Source: an uncultured Alphaproteobacteria bacterium (lineage in GTDB: Bacteria; Pseudomonadota; Alphaproteobacteria; HIMB59). Taken from it: a stretch of DNA of 57,954 nt. The translations under genes were made by a program, and so were the position numbers. Every line of letters starts with the position of its first letter. The stretch's first letter is position 1. Positions 46,388 to 55,138 of the stretch are shown here, piece after piece. The notes under the pieces were generated by a model. The model was not told the origin of the DNA, did not search any database, and worked only from the letters and a program-made list of their open reading frames with translations. The stretch is from positions 1 to 57,954 of the forward strand of contig CACKOX010000008.1 in assembly GCA_902601865.1 (NCBI GenBank). Reading direction: 5' to 3'.

Positions 46388-46716
46388 AATTCTAACTTTT
46401 TATAGAAACAACTTTTTGAACCAGTATGACAGGCACCGTCTCCTTCAAGCTCTACTTCAAAAATTAGAGTATCGCTATCACAATCTGTATAAATATTAAT
46501 TATATTGAGTTTGTTACCGGAGGTTTCTCCTTTTTGCCATAATTTTTTTTTACTTCTGCTCCAAAAGTGAGCTTTTTTAGTTTCAATTGTCATTTGAATT
46601 GAATTTTGATTTGAATAAGCCAACATAAGAATTTCATTTGTCGACCTCTCTTGAGCTATTGTAGGTATTAGCCCATCAGAATTAAAAACTAGTTGATTTA
46701 TGTTGAAATTTTCCAA
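46384..46716 (-). CDS. hisI: phosphoribosyl-AMP cyclohydrolase
   Basis: 110 aa enzyme of histidine synthesis opening the purine ring of phosphoribosyl-AMP. Metal and zinc residues are visible in TDCDSDTL near 77 and ACHTGSKSCF near 94, and FWSRSKKKLWQKGETSG is the family core. It has no HisE domain fused. It lies away from other his genes and is coupled to thrS by a four-base overlap. Confidence 0.93.
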   Translation of the reverse strand: MENFNINQLVFNSDGLIPTIAQERSTNEILMLAYSNQNSIQMTIETKKAHFWSRSKKKLWQKGETSGNKLNIINIYTDCDSDTLIFEVELEGDGACHTGSKSCFYKKLEL

Positions 46717-46761
46717 TGTCTTGATTTTTAATGATTTTTACTTTTATTAAAGTATTTTTCA

Positions 46762-47709
46762 ATGAATAAAAGAATTTTTTCGATGAATTATTATTTAGCA
46801 CCAATGATGGGATACACTGACTGCTATTTCAGAAGTTTAATAGAAAATATTTATGGAAATCGTGTTCTTACTTTCTCTGAAATGATTGTTGATAAAGCAA
46901 TTATTCATAATGAGATTAAAACAATTAGTAAGCATTTTTTAGAAAAAAATAAAAGCGCTATACAAATTGCTGGTTCAGATCCTCAAGAAATTAAAAGAAC
47001 AATAAATATTTTAAATCGGATAGATATTATAAAACACGTCAATTTCAATTTAGGGTGCCCAAGTTCAAGAGTACAAGAAAATATGCTAGGTCTTGCATTA
47101 ACTCAAAATTATGACCTGGTAAAAAAATGCTTATTTGAATTAATCAACTACAAACATGAAGTATCAGTAAAATGTAGATTAGGATTAGGAATGAGTGAAG
47201 ATAAGAATTATATTTTCAGTTATCTAAATCTTTTTAAAGATATAGGAATTAAAAAAGTTTTTATTCATTGTAGGAATGGTGTTTTAAATTTAGATACAAA
47301 GAAAAATAGAACAATTCCACAAATTAATTATGAATTATTTTTGGAGTGTTCAAAAAAATTTCCTGAAATGGAGCTAATCCCTAATGGTGAGGTAAATAAT
47401 TTAAATACTTTTAACTCTTTAAAATCAAAAAATATTAATAAATACATGATTGGTAGGCAGTTTGCTAAAGATGCACTTTTTTTAGAAAAATTAAAACTTG
47501 AAAAAATCAATGATAAGACCTCTTTAGTTTTAGATTCAATTAAAGAATTAGATAATTATAAGTATTTAAATATTAATTTACTTAAAAAAAGTTTGTTCAC
47601 ATTAATTAATAACATATCAAATTCTAAAGGTATAAAAAAAGATATTTCCATAATAGACAATACAAAAGATCTACTAAATTACATTGAAAGGAAAATTATT
47701 TGGACTTAG
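46762..47709 (+). CDS. dusA: tRNA-dihydrouridine synthase (DusA type)
   Basis: 315 aa FMN enzyme. APMMGYTD near 12, NLGCPSSRVQE near 97 (with the catalytic cysteine), SVKCRLGLG near 135, and the late NGEVNN and GRQFAKD phosphate-binding segments fit DusA rather than DusB or DusC. The start at 46762 or at an ATG seven codons later would both do. It overlaps glnE by ten bases. Confidence 0.9.
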   Translation: MNKRIFSMNYYLAPMMGYTDCYFRSLIENIYGNRVLTFSEMIVDKAIIHNEIKTISKHFLEKNKSAIQIAGSDPQEIKRTINILNRIDIIKHVNFNLGCPSSRVQENMLGLALTQNYDLVKKCLFELINYKHEVSVKCRLGLGMSEDKNYIFSYLNLFKDIGIKKVFIHCRNGVLNLDTKKNRTIPQINYELFLECSKKFPEMELIPNGEVNNLNTFNSLKSKNINKYMIGRQFAKDALFLEKLKLEKINDKTSLVLDSIKELDNYKYLNINLLKKSLFTLINNISNSKGIKKDISIIDNTKDLLNYIERKIIWT

Positions 47710-50030
47710 AGAATTTATATAAATACTCTTCTTTTTTATCTAAATATAAATATTTAAACAAATCTTATGAAGTTAGAAATATTGATTTAAAAGAAATTTT
47801 AAATCATTACAAAAATAATATTCAAAAATATTATATCTCTCAATCTGCTCACTTACCTAATATAAATATTTTAAAAAATGAATTAATATATTTAATATTT
47901 ATTTCTATTCACTTTGATTTAATTTCCCAATCAGTTGGTTCAAGATTATGGTCAATATTATGTAAAAATATTTTAAGTAGAATTATTAATTCTCACATCT
48001 CTAAATCCTTCAATTCAAGCTTAAAAGAATATTATTTCATTTTAGGAATGGGAAAAATAGGAGTAAAAGATTTAAACTTTGCTTCTGATATTGATTTAAT
48101 TATATTTTATGATTCTAAAAATAGTCCAGTTAAAATTGAAGAATTTAATAAATCTATAAAGAGATTAATTAGTGATATTTCAAATGTATCAGATAAATTT
48201 TTTCATAAAATTGACCTGAGATTAAGACCAGATTTTGGCAATTCCTTGATTGTTTCTGATATAGACCAGGCAATTGATTATTACACTTCAGTTGGTAGAA
48301 ATTGGGAAAGACTTGCTTTTCATAGGTCTAATTTTTTGTGTGGAAATGTACAAAAATATTTTTTATTTAAAGAGTCTATAAAAAGTTTTTTATTTCGAAG
48401 ATCTTTTGATTACTATGCCATAGATGAAATTAAGAAACTTTTTGCTTCTTCCAATGACCAAAAGAAACTCGATATAAAAAATTCTTTCGGATTTATAAGA
48501 TCATGTGAAAATATTATCCATTTTAATCAACTTATATGGTCAGGTAAGATAAATTCTTTAAAAGAAAGCAATATACATAAATTATTTATTAATCTCCAAT
48601 CTCACGACAATATAATCTCTCATGAAGATTTAAAAAGTATAAGTGACGCTTATTATTATTTTCGTAAGATTGAGAACTATCTACATATTAAACAAAATAC
48701 ATTTCAAAATTTATTAGGTTTTGAAGAGAAATATTTAAAGGCAATTTTAGGTAATTATTCAACAATAATAGAGAGACATAAGTTAAATATTCAAAGTATT
48801 TATAAACGTTTATTTTTTCCAAAAATTAATTTAGAAAAATTTAATCCTGATAAATTTAGCTTATCAAGTCAAAAAACAATTACAAACCTCATTAAGCGTG
48901 CTGAAAAGATTAACAGTTCTGAAACTGTAAAAAATGATTATTTAGAGTCCATTTCAAGACTTATTAATATCTTGTCAAAAAACAATAAGCGCGATGATTT
49001 GATTTTAAAATTTGATTACTTAATTAATTATTATAAATCAGGTGTTCATTTAACTGCTTTATATAAATACAATAATAAGTTATTTCCAGAATTAATTTTT
49101 ATTTTTGAAAATTCCCCAAAATTAACAAATCTTATTTACAAAAATAATTTTTTAATAGAGTCTTTAGTATATTTTTTTAATTATGGCATACCAAAATTTA
49201 AATTAAAAGAATACTCAGATAATTTTGATTTAGATTTAAAAAAATCAATACAAGATATTTATGAAATTTTATTTCTTTTAGACTATTTGTTACTTTCAAA
49301 GAAAATTTCAAATAGTGATTTTCTTAATAAAAGAAATATAGCTGTAAGAAAATTTATTTTTTATATATTTGAACTAGTAAAAAATGATTACTTATCTAAT
49401 AGAAACAATATTATCTCAGACTTAACCCCAATTTTATTTGGTAGTTATGGTATTAAAAATGCTACTAATTTCTCAGATTTAGACATCTTTTTTATATATC
49501 AATCGAAGGAAAATAATCATTTAGATAACATAAAAATAGTTAGAAGATTTTACTCTGTTATAAAGCAATATATCGACTCAAATATATTAATTATAGATGA
49601 CAGGAATAAACCTTTTGATAGAGACTCAGATCAGGTTATTAATATAGAAAATTTCTTTTCTTTTTATGAATCTACTACCGAGCCATTTCATAAATTATCT
49701 TTTTTAAAAATATATCCATTAACAAATAATCTTACATTGGCTAAACATTTCAATAAAATGAAAAAAAAAATAATTACTAGTTTCTCTAAGATTGATGAGG
49801 ATTATCTTCTTAAAATTTTAGATATCAAAAATCCCTTAAAAAGCACTAAAGATCTTTTTCAAATTTATAAAATCTTTGAGGACTTATGCTATATTAATAA
49901 AAAAAAATTTTTATATGCTGATAATATTATCAAACTTAGAGAGTTACTTATGATTAATGAATTAACTGGTAGCCCATCTAATATTAATAATAAGCAATAT
50001 TTAGATGAGCTACTTTTAAAATTAAATTAA
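47700..50030 (+). CDS. glnE: glutamine synthetase adenylyltransferase/deadenylase, shortened
   Basis: 776 aa, clearly shorter than the E. coli protein (946 aa). Both nucleotidyltransferase sites survive: LGMGKIGVKDLNFASDIDL near 116 (deadenylation half) and LFGSYGIKNATNFSDLDIFF near 577 (adenylation half), each with the SDxD metal motif. The second site has lost the usual GKLGG run. TTG start inside dusA. Its stop overlaps that of glnA, its target, and glnB lies just beyond. The gene is among the most A/T-rich here, with many K, N and I codons. Confidence 0.88.
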   Translation: MDLENLYKYSSFLSKYKYLNKSYEVRNIDLKEILNHYKNNIQKYYISQSAHLPNINILKNELIYLIFISIHFDLISQSVGSRLWSILCKNILSRIINSHISKSFNSSLKEYYFILGMGKIGVKDLNFASDIDLIIFYDSKNSPVKIEEFNKSIKRLISDISNVSDKFFHKIDLRLRPDFGNSLIVSDIDQAIDYYTSVGRNWERLAFHRSNFLCGNVQKYFLFKESIKSFLFRRSFDYYAIDEIKKLFASSNDQKKLDIKNSFGFIRSCENIIHFNQLIWSGKINSLKESNIHKLFINLQSHDNIISHEDLKSISDAYYYFRKIENYLHIKQNTFQNLLGFEEKYLKAILGNYSTIIERHKLNIQSIYKRLFFPKINLEKFNPDKFSLSSQKTITNLIKRAEKINSSETVKNDYLESISRLINILSKNNKRDDLILKFDYLINYYKSGVHLTALYKYNNKLFPELIFIFENSPKLTNLIYKNNFLIESLVYFFNYGIPKFKLKEYSDNFDLDLKKSIQDIYEILFLLDYLLLSKKISNSDFLNKRNIAVRKFIFYIFELVKNDYLSNRNNIISDLTPILFGSYGIKNATNFSDLDIFFIYQSKENNHLDNIKIVRRFYSVIKQYIDSNILIIDDRNKPFDRDSDQVINIENFFSFYESTTEPFHKLSFLKIYPLTNNLTLAKHFNKMKKKIITSFSKIDEDYLLKILDIKNPLKSTKDLFQIYKIFEDLCYINKKKFLYADNIIKLRELLMINELTGSPSNINNKQYLDELLLKLN

Positions 50031-51442
50031 TAGTCGTAATATAAATCGTACTCCTTTGGAGTAACTACTAGTTTATTCGGTTCTATTTCTTCTTCTCTCT
50101 TGTATTCAATGTATGACTCGATTAAGTCTTTAGTGAAAACATTACCATCAAGTAAATACTCGTGGTTTGCCTCTAAATTATTAATAGCTTCTTCAAGAGT
50201 TGCAGGAACTTCCTTTACTTTAGCTTGTTCTTCTGCAGGTAGATCATAAAGATTTTTATCCATTGGCTCACCTGGATCTATTCGATTTTTGATACCATCT
50301 AGACCTGCCATTACCATAGCTGAAAAAGCTAAGTACGGGTTAGCTGTTGCGTCTGGACATCTAAATTCAACTCTTTTAGCTTTAGGTGAGGGTGAGTAAG
50401 CGGGAATTCTACAAATAGCACTTCTGTTTCTATTTGAGTATGCCAGCTTTACTGGTGCCTCATAACCTGGGACTAGTCTTTTAAATGAATTTATTGTCGG
50501 ATTTGTAAATGCCAGTAATGACGGTGCATGTTTTAGTAATCCACCAATATAAAACTTCGCTTCATCACTTAAGTTAGCATACCCACTATCTGCATAAAAT
50601 ATTGGCTTACCATTTGACCAAATACTTTGGTGACAGTGCATACCTGAGCCATTATCGTTAGATAGCGGTTTAGGCATAAAAGTTGCACTCAGACCATTAC
50701 TTTTTGCAGTGTTTCTTACAACATATTTATATTTTTGAAGATCATCAGCATGGGAAAGTAATGTATCAAACCTTAAATCAATTTCTTGCTGTCCAGCGGT
50801 AGCAACTTCATGGTGTTGAGCTTCCACATTCATTCCAATTGATACCATATGATTAACCATTTCGGACCTTACATCTTGCATAGTGTCATGAGGAGGACAG
50901 GGGAAGTAACCACCCTTATTTCTTACATGATAACCTAAGTTAGGTCTTTCATCGGATCCTTTATTCCAAATAGCTTCTCCTGAGTCTACTGAGAAAAATG
51001 AGTTACTTGGATCGGTTGATATTCTGACGTCATTAAAAAGAAAAAATTCTGCTTCTGCACCAAAAAATATACTGTCACCAATACCAGAGCTTTTTACAAA
51101 CTCCTCTGCTTTTTTTGCAACATATCTTGGATCTTTGTCATACTTTTGTCCTGTGATTGGATCTTGAATATCACAAATCAGAACGAGTGTAGGATCTGTA
51201 AAGAATGGATCTACAAATGCAGTTTCCATATCTGGAATTAATATCATATCACTTGCTTCAATTGACTGAAAACACCTTATAGATGAGCCATCGAAACCAA
51301 TGCCTTCTTCAAACACATCCATTTCAAAAGTATTTATATGGTTTGAAAAGTGATGCCAAGTACCTAGTGGATCGGTAAATCTGAAATCAATATACTTAAT
51401 TCCATTCTCATCGATTATTTTTTGTAATGATTTTTTGTCCAT
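50027..51442 (-). CDS. glnA: glutamine synthetase type I
   Basis: 471 aa, the main ammonia-assimilating enzyme. GFDGSSIRCF near 48, GAEAEFFLF near 127, HHEVATAGQQEIDLRF near 211, SGMHCHQSIW near 267 and NRNRSAICRIP near 341 mark the active site. The adenylylation tyrosine Y399 in NLYDLP is present, matching the glnE gene opposite. Transcribed from a 39-base gap after glnB, so glnBA is one operon. Confidence 0.97.
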   Translation of the reverse strand: MDKKSLQKIIDENGIKYIDFRFTDPLGTWHHFSNHINTFEMDVFEEGIGFDGSSIRCFQSIEASDMILIPDMETAFVDPFFTDPTLVLICDIQDPITGQKYDKDPRYVAKKAEEFVKSSGIGDSIFFGAEAEFFLFNDVRISTDPSNSFFSVDSGEAIWNKGSDERPNLGYHVRNKGGYFPCPPHDTMQDVRSEMVNHMVSIGMNVEAQHHEVATAGQQEIDLRFDTLLSHADDLQKYKYVVRNTAKSNGLSATFMPKPLSNDNGSGMHCHQSIWSNGKPIFYADSGYANLSDEAKFYIGGLLKHAPSLLAFTNPTINSFKRLVPGYEAPVKLAYSNRNRSAICRIPAYSPSPKAKRVEFRCPDATANPYLAFSAMVMAGLDGIKNRIDPGEPMDKNLYDLPAEEQAKVKEVPATLEEAINNLEANHEYLLDGNVFTKDLIESYIEYKREEEIEPNKLVVTPKEYDLYYDY

Positions 51443-51481
51443 TTAATATCCTCCTAAATTGTTAACTTGGTAAAATAAAAA

Positions 51482-51859
<378 letters not shown>

Positions 51860-51885
51860 CTATACTATAAATTAATTCAATTTTT

Positions 51886-51963
51886 GGCGGGTGTAGCTCA
51901 GTTGGTTAGAGCGCCGGTTTGTGGTACCGGAGGTCGGGGGTTCAAGTCCCCTTACTCGCCCCA
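51886..51963 (+). tRNA. tRNA-His (GTG)
   Basis: A cloverleaf with anticodon GTG in the TTGTGGT loop. An extra 5' G gives an 8-bp acceptor stem (GGCGGGTG with TACTCGCC), the mark of tRNA-His, and a CCA end is encoded. D-loop AGCTCAGTTGGTTAGAGC and T-loop GGTTCAAGTCC are normal. Confidence 0.93.
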
Positions 51964-51969
51964 ATTTGT

Positions 51970-52051
51970 GCGCCAGTGGCGGAATGGTAGACGCGCTGGT
52001 CTTAGGAACCAGTGGGCAACCGTGGGGGTTCGAGTCCCTCCTGGCGCACCA
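51970..52051 (+). tRNA. tRNA-Leu (TAG)
   Basis: Acceptor GCGCCAG pairs with CTGGCGC, discriminator A, encoded CCA. The anticodon loop TCTTAGGA carries TAG, and the long variable arm (TGGGCAACCGTG) is that of a class II tRNA. It starts six bases after tRNA-His and ends 16 bases before the tig ATG. Confidence 0.95.
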
Positions 52052-52067
52052 AGAAAACAAGAAAAAA

Positions 52068-53294
52068 ATGGATTATAAAAATATAGAAAAAAATAATTAC
52101 AAATCCTCCTTTGAGGTGTCTCTAGATCAAGACGCAATAAGTAAAATTATCGATCAAAAGATTTTAGATAAGCAACCCACTTTTGAAATAGCAGGTTTTA
52201 GAAAGGGAAAGGTACCTATTAATATAATAAAATCTAAGATAGGTCCTCAAATTGAAAATGAAGTATTAAACGATGAAATTTCAAAAAACATAAACACTAT
52301 TAGTGAAAAAGAAAAAATTCAATCCCTAGTTCAGCCCGACGTAAGCTTTAAAGACTCTTATAATTTTTCTTTAGCATTTTATTTGAAACCAGAAATCAAG
52401 TTAGATGAATTAAAAACTAGTGAGATTGAAAAAGTTACATCAGAAGTAACTAAAAAAGATATTGATGACTTCAGAGAAAAGGTCAGAAAAGAATATTACT
52501 CTTTGGAGAGTATAGATATTTCAGATGATAATTCTGTAGTCGATTTTGAAATACTTAATTATGAAGAAGAACAGAAAAAATTATTTACTCAAAAAGAGGT
52601 AAGAGTTGATTTAAATACTGAGACAAAAGAAGAAATATTTATAGATTTGAAAAAAGCTTTGTTGAAGATTAAAAATAAATCTGATTTTAGTTTTACAGCA
52701 AAGGGAACAAAAATAGAGGCAAAAATAAAAGATATTAACAAAAAGATTTATCCCAAAAATGATGAAGAATTAATTAAAATTTTAAAATTAAATTCTACTC
52801 AAGAACTAAATGATAAAATAAATAACAAATTAAAAGAGGACATGAATTATCTTCAAAAAGAATTTTTTATTGAAGATCTTCTTAAAGTTTTATCTGAAAA
52901 GAAGAAAATTGATATTAATGATGAAGTTGTAAATTTAGAACTCAAAAGAAAATATCAAATTGATTTATCCTCTATGAAGGATGAGCACAAAGAAAGAATT
53001 GAAAGCTTAAAAAAACTTACCAGTGAGAATATACAAAAAGATATATTATTTTCAGAATTGGTTAAATTTTTAAATGTGAAAGTTGAACAAAAAGAATTAC
53101 AAGAATATATTCAAAAATATTATGGTGAAAAAATTGATCAGAGAACAGCTGAGACTGCTTATGGAACTTTATTAAGAAATAAAATTGCAGATGAGTCTAT
53201 GAAAACTTTCAAAATCAAAGAAACTAAGTTAAGCTTAGAAGAGTTAATGAAAAAAGGATCTCACAATCATGAATCTGGTACCCATAGTCATTGA
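52068..53294 (+). CDS. tig: trigger factor chaperone
   Basis: 408 aa from ATG 52068. A longer open frame exists but runs back through both tRNA genes, so it is rejected. The ribosome-binding signature FRKGKVP lies near 44, the PPIase-like middle (about 150-240) is present but divergent, and the C-terminal arm domain is helical and rich in K and E, ending [10 protein letters not shown]. It catches nascent chains at the ribosome exit. It overlaps clpP by 26 bases. Confidence 0.9.
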   Translation: MDYKNIEKNNYKSSFEVSLDQDAISKIIDQKILDKQPTFEIAGFRKGKVPINIIKSKIGPQIENEVLNDEISKNINTISEKEKIQSLVQPDVSFKDSYNFSLAFYLKPEIKLDELKTSEIEKVTSEVTKKDIDDFREKVRKEYYSLESIDISDDNSVVDFEILNYEEEQKKLFTQKEVRVDLNTETKEEIFIDLKKALLKIKNKSDFSFTAKGTKIEAKIKDINKKIYPKNDEELIKILKLNSTQELNDKINNKLKEDMNYLQKEFFIEDLLKVLSEKKKIDINDEVVNLELKRKYQIDLSSMKDEHKERIESLKKLTSENIQKDILFSELVKFLNVKVEQKELQEYIQKYYGEKIDQRTAETAYGTLLRNKIADESMKTFKIKETKLSLEELMKKGSHNHESGTHSH

Positions 53295-53859
53295 ACAATC
53301 TGGAAAAGGAGAAAGATCATTTGATATTTTCTCTAGACTGCTTAGAGAAAGAATAATATTTCTTACAGGGCCAATAAACGATGAAACTGCTTCATTAATA
53401 TGTGCTCAACTTTTATTTTTAGAGTCTGAAAATCCAGAAGAACCCATCAATTTATATATTAATTCTCCTGGCGGACTGGTTACTGCTGGTTTAGCGATGT
53501 ATGACACAATGCAATATATTAAATGCCCTGTTCACACAGTTTGTATCGGACAAGCTGCCTCCGCAGGTTCATTAATACTCGCCGCTGGTAAAGAGGGAAA
53601 TAGATATGCGTTACCTCATGCTAAAATTATGATTCATCAACCATCTGGTGGTTTTTCGGGACAAGCTAGTGATATTAAAATTCATGCTGAAGAAATTTTA
53701 AAAACAAAAAAAAGACTAAATGAAATCTATCAAAAACACACTAATATAAGTATAAATGAAATTGAGAAGGCAATGGAAAGAGACAGATTCTTTGACCCAG
53801 AGGAGGCTCAAAAATTTGGTTTGATCGATAAAGTTATAACTACTAGAATTGAAAAATAA
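53269..53859 (+). CDS. clpP: ATP-dependent Clp protease proteolytic subunit
   Basis: 196 aa serine protease. Triad S98 (GQAASAG), H123 (MIHQPSGG) and D172 (ERDRF). [19 protein letters not shown] and [11 protein letters not shown] are conserved. The start lies within the end of tig, giving coupled translation, and clpX follows by two bases. Confidence 0.97.
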   Translation: MNLVPIVIEQSGKGERSFDIFSRLLRERIIFLTGPINDETASLICAQLLFLESENPEEPINLYINSPGGLVTAGLAMYDTMQYIKCPVHTVCIGQAASAGSLILAAGKEGNRYALPHAKIMIHQPSGGFSGQASDIKIHAEEILKTKKRLNEIYQKHTNISINEIEKAMERDRFFDPEEAQKFGLIDKVITTRIEK

Positions 53860-53861
53860 AT

Positions 53862-55115
53862 ATGTCTGATGAAAAAATAACCTCTGCTAATAGCTCTGAT
53901 AAAAAAATATCATGTTCTTTTTGTGGTAAAAGCCAAGAAGAAGTAAAAAAATTAATAGCTGGACCCAATGTTTATATTTGTAATGAATGTGTAGTTCTAT
54001 GTAAGGATATACTTGTTGAAGACGATAAAATCGATACTAAGAAAAAATTTGAAATACCAAAACCTAGTGAGATTTATGACTATTTAGATGATCATATAAT
54101 TGGTCAAGATCACGCAAAGAAAATATTGTCTGTCTCTGTATATAATCATTACAAAAGAGTCCAAAATCCCTCTAAGGATATTGAAATATCTAAATCAAAC
54201 ATTCTATTAATTGGACCTACAGGATGCGGTAAAACTCTTCTTGCCCAAACTTTAGCAAAATTTTTAAATGTTCCTTTTACAATTGCAGACGCAACTACTC
54301 TTACCGAGGCTGGATATGTTGGCGAAGATGTTGAAAATATTATTTTAAGATTACTTCAACAATGTGATTATGATGTGTCTTTGGCACAAAAGGGCATCGT
54401 CTACATCGATGAAATTGATAAAGTTGGTAGAAAAAGTGAGAATCCCTCAATAACTAGAGATGTTTCCGGAGAGGGCGTTCAACAAGCTCTTTTAAAAATC
54501 ATTGAAGGAACTACTGCGAGTGTGCCTCCGCAAGGTGGAAGGAAACACCCACAACAAGAGTTTCTTCAAGTTGATACTAAAAATATATTGTTTGTTTGTG
54601 GCGGTGCTTTTGAGGGCGTTGATAAAATTATAAAAAATCGTGTAAATAAGAAGTCTATAGGCTTTAATAAATCAGTCAATCAGGACCAGCCAATGACTTC
54701 GCAGCTAGAAAATGATGATTTAATTAAATTTGGACTTATTCCTGAATTGGTTGGACGACTTCCTGTTAGTGCAAGTCTTAACGAATTATCCCTAGAAGAT
54801 TTAAAAGAAATACTTACTAAACCAAAAAATGCTATTTCTAAGCAATACAAAGCACTTTTTTCTTTTGAAGGTGTGGAATTTGAAATAACTGAGGATGGAA
54901 GGGAGCAAATAGCTCAATTAGCAGTTGAAAAAAAAATTGGAGCCAGAGGACTTAGATCAATTATGGAAAAGTTACTATTAGATTGTATGTTTGATATCCC
55001 GGATAAAGATTCTGTGGATAAGGTCGTTTTGAGCAAAGAGTCTGTAATCTCAAATAATCCAATAATCGTATATAAAGAAAAAGCTAAAATAAAAAAAAAA
55101 GTGGGTGAAAATTAA
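53862..55115 (+). CDS. clpX: Clp protease ATPase subunit ClpX
   Basis: 417 aa AAA+ unfoldase. The N-terminal zinc-binding domain has C18, C21, C40 and C43. Walker A GPTGCGKT near 116, Walker [10 protein letters not shown] near 180, pore loop [10 protein letters not shown] near 148, and the ClpP-binding IGF loop seen as KSIGFNKS near 265. Normal length. Confidence 0.97.
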   Translation: MSDEKITSANSSDKKISCSFCGKSQEEVKKLIAGPNVYICNECVVLCKDILVEDDKIDTKKKFEIPKPSEIYDYLDDHIIGQDHAKKILSVSVYNHYKRVQNPSKDIEISKSNILLIGPTGCGKTLLAQTLAKFLNVPFTIADATTLTEAGYVGEDVENIILRLLQQCDYDVSLAQKGIVYIDEIDKVGRKSENPSITRDVSGEGVQQALLKIIEGTTASVPPQGGRKHPQQEFLQVDTKNILFVCGGAFEGVDKIIKNRVNKKSIGFNKSVNQDQPMTSQLENDDLIKFGLIPELVGRLPVSASLNELSLEDLKEILTKPKNAISKQYKALFSFEGVEFEITEDGREQIAQLAVEKKIGARGLRSIMEKLLLDCMFDIPDKDSVDKVVLSKESVISNNPIIVYKEKAKIKKKVGEN

Positions 55116-55138
55116 AAATTCCTCACTATCTTAATAGT

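Noticed and set aside
51921-52067. 49-codon N-terminal extension of trigger factor
   Set aside because: It would read through tRNA-His and tRNA-Leu; the trigger factor fold starts at 52068.
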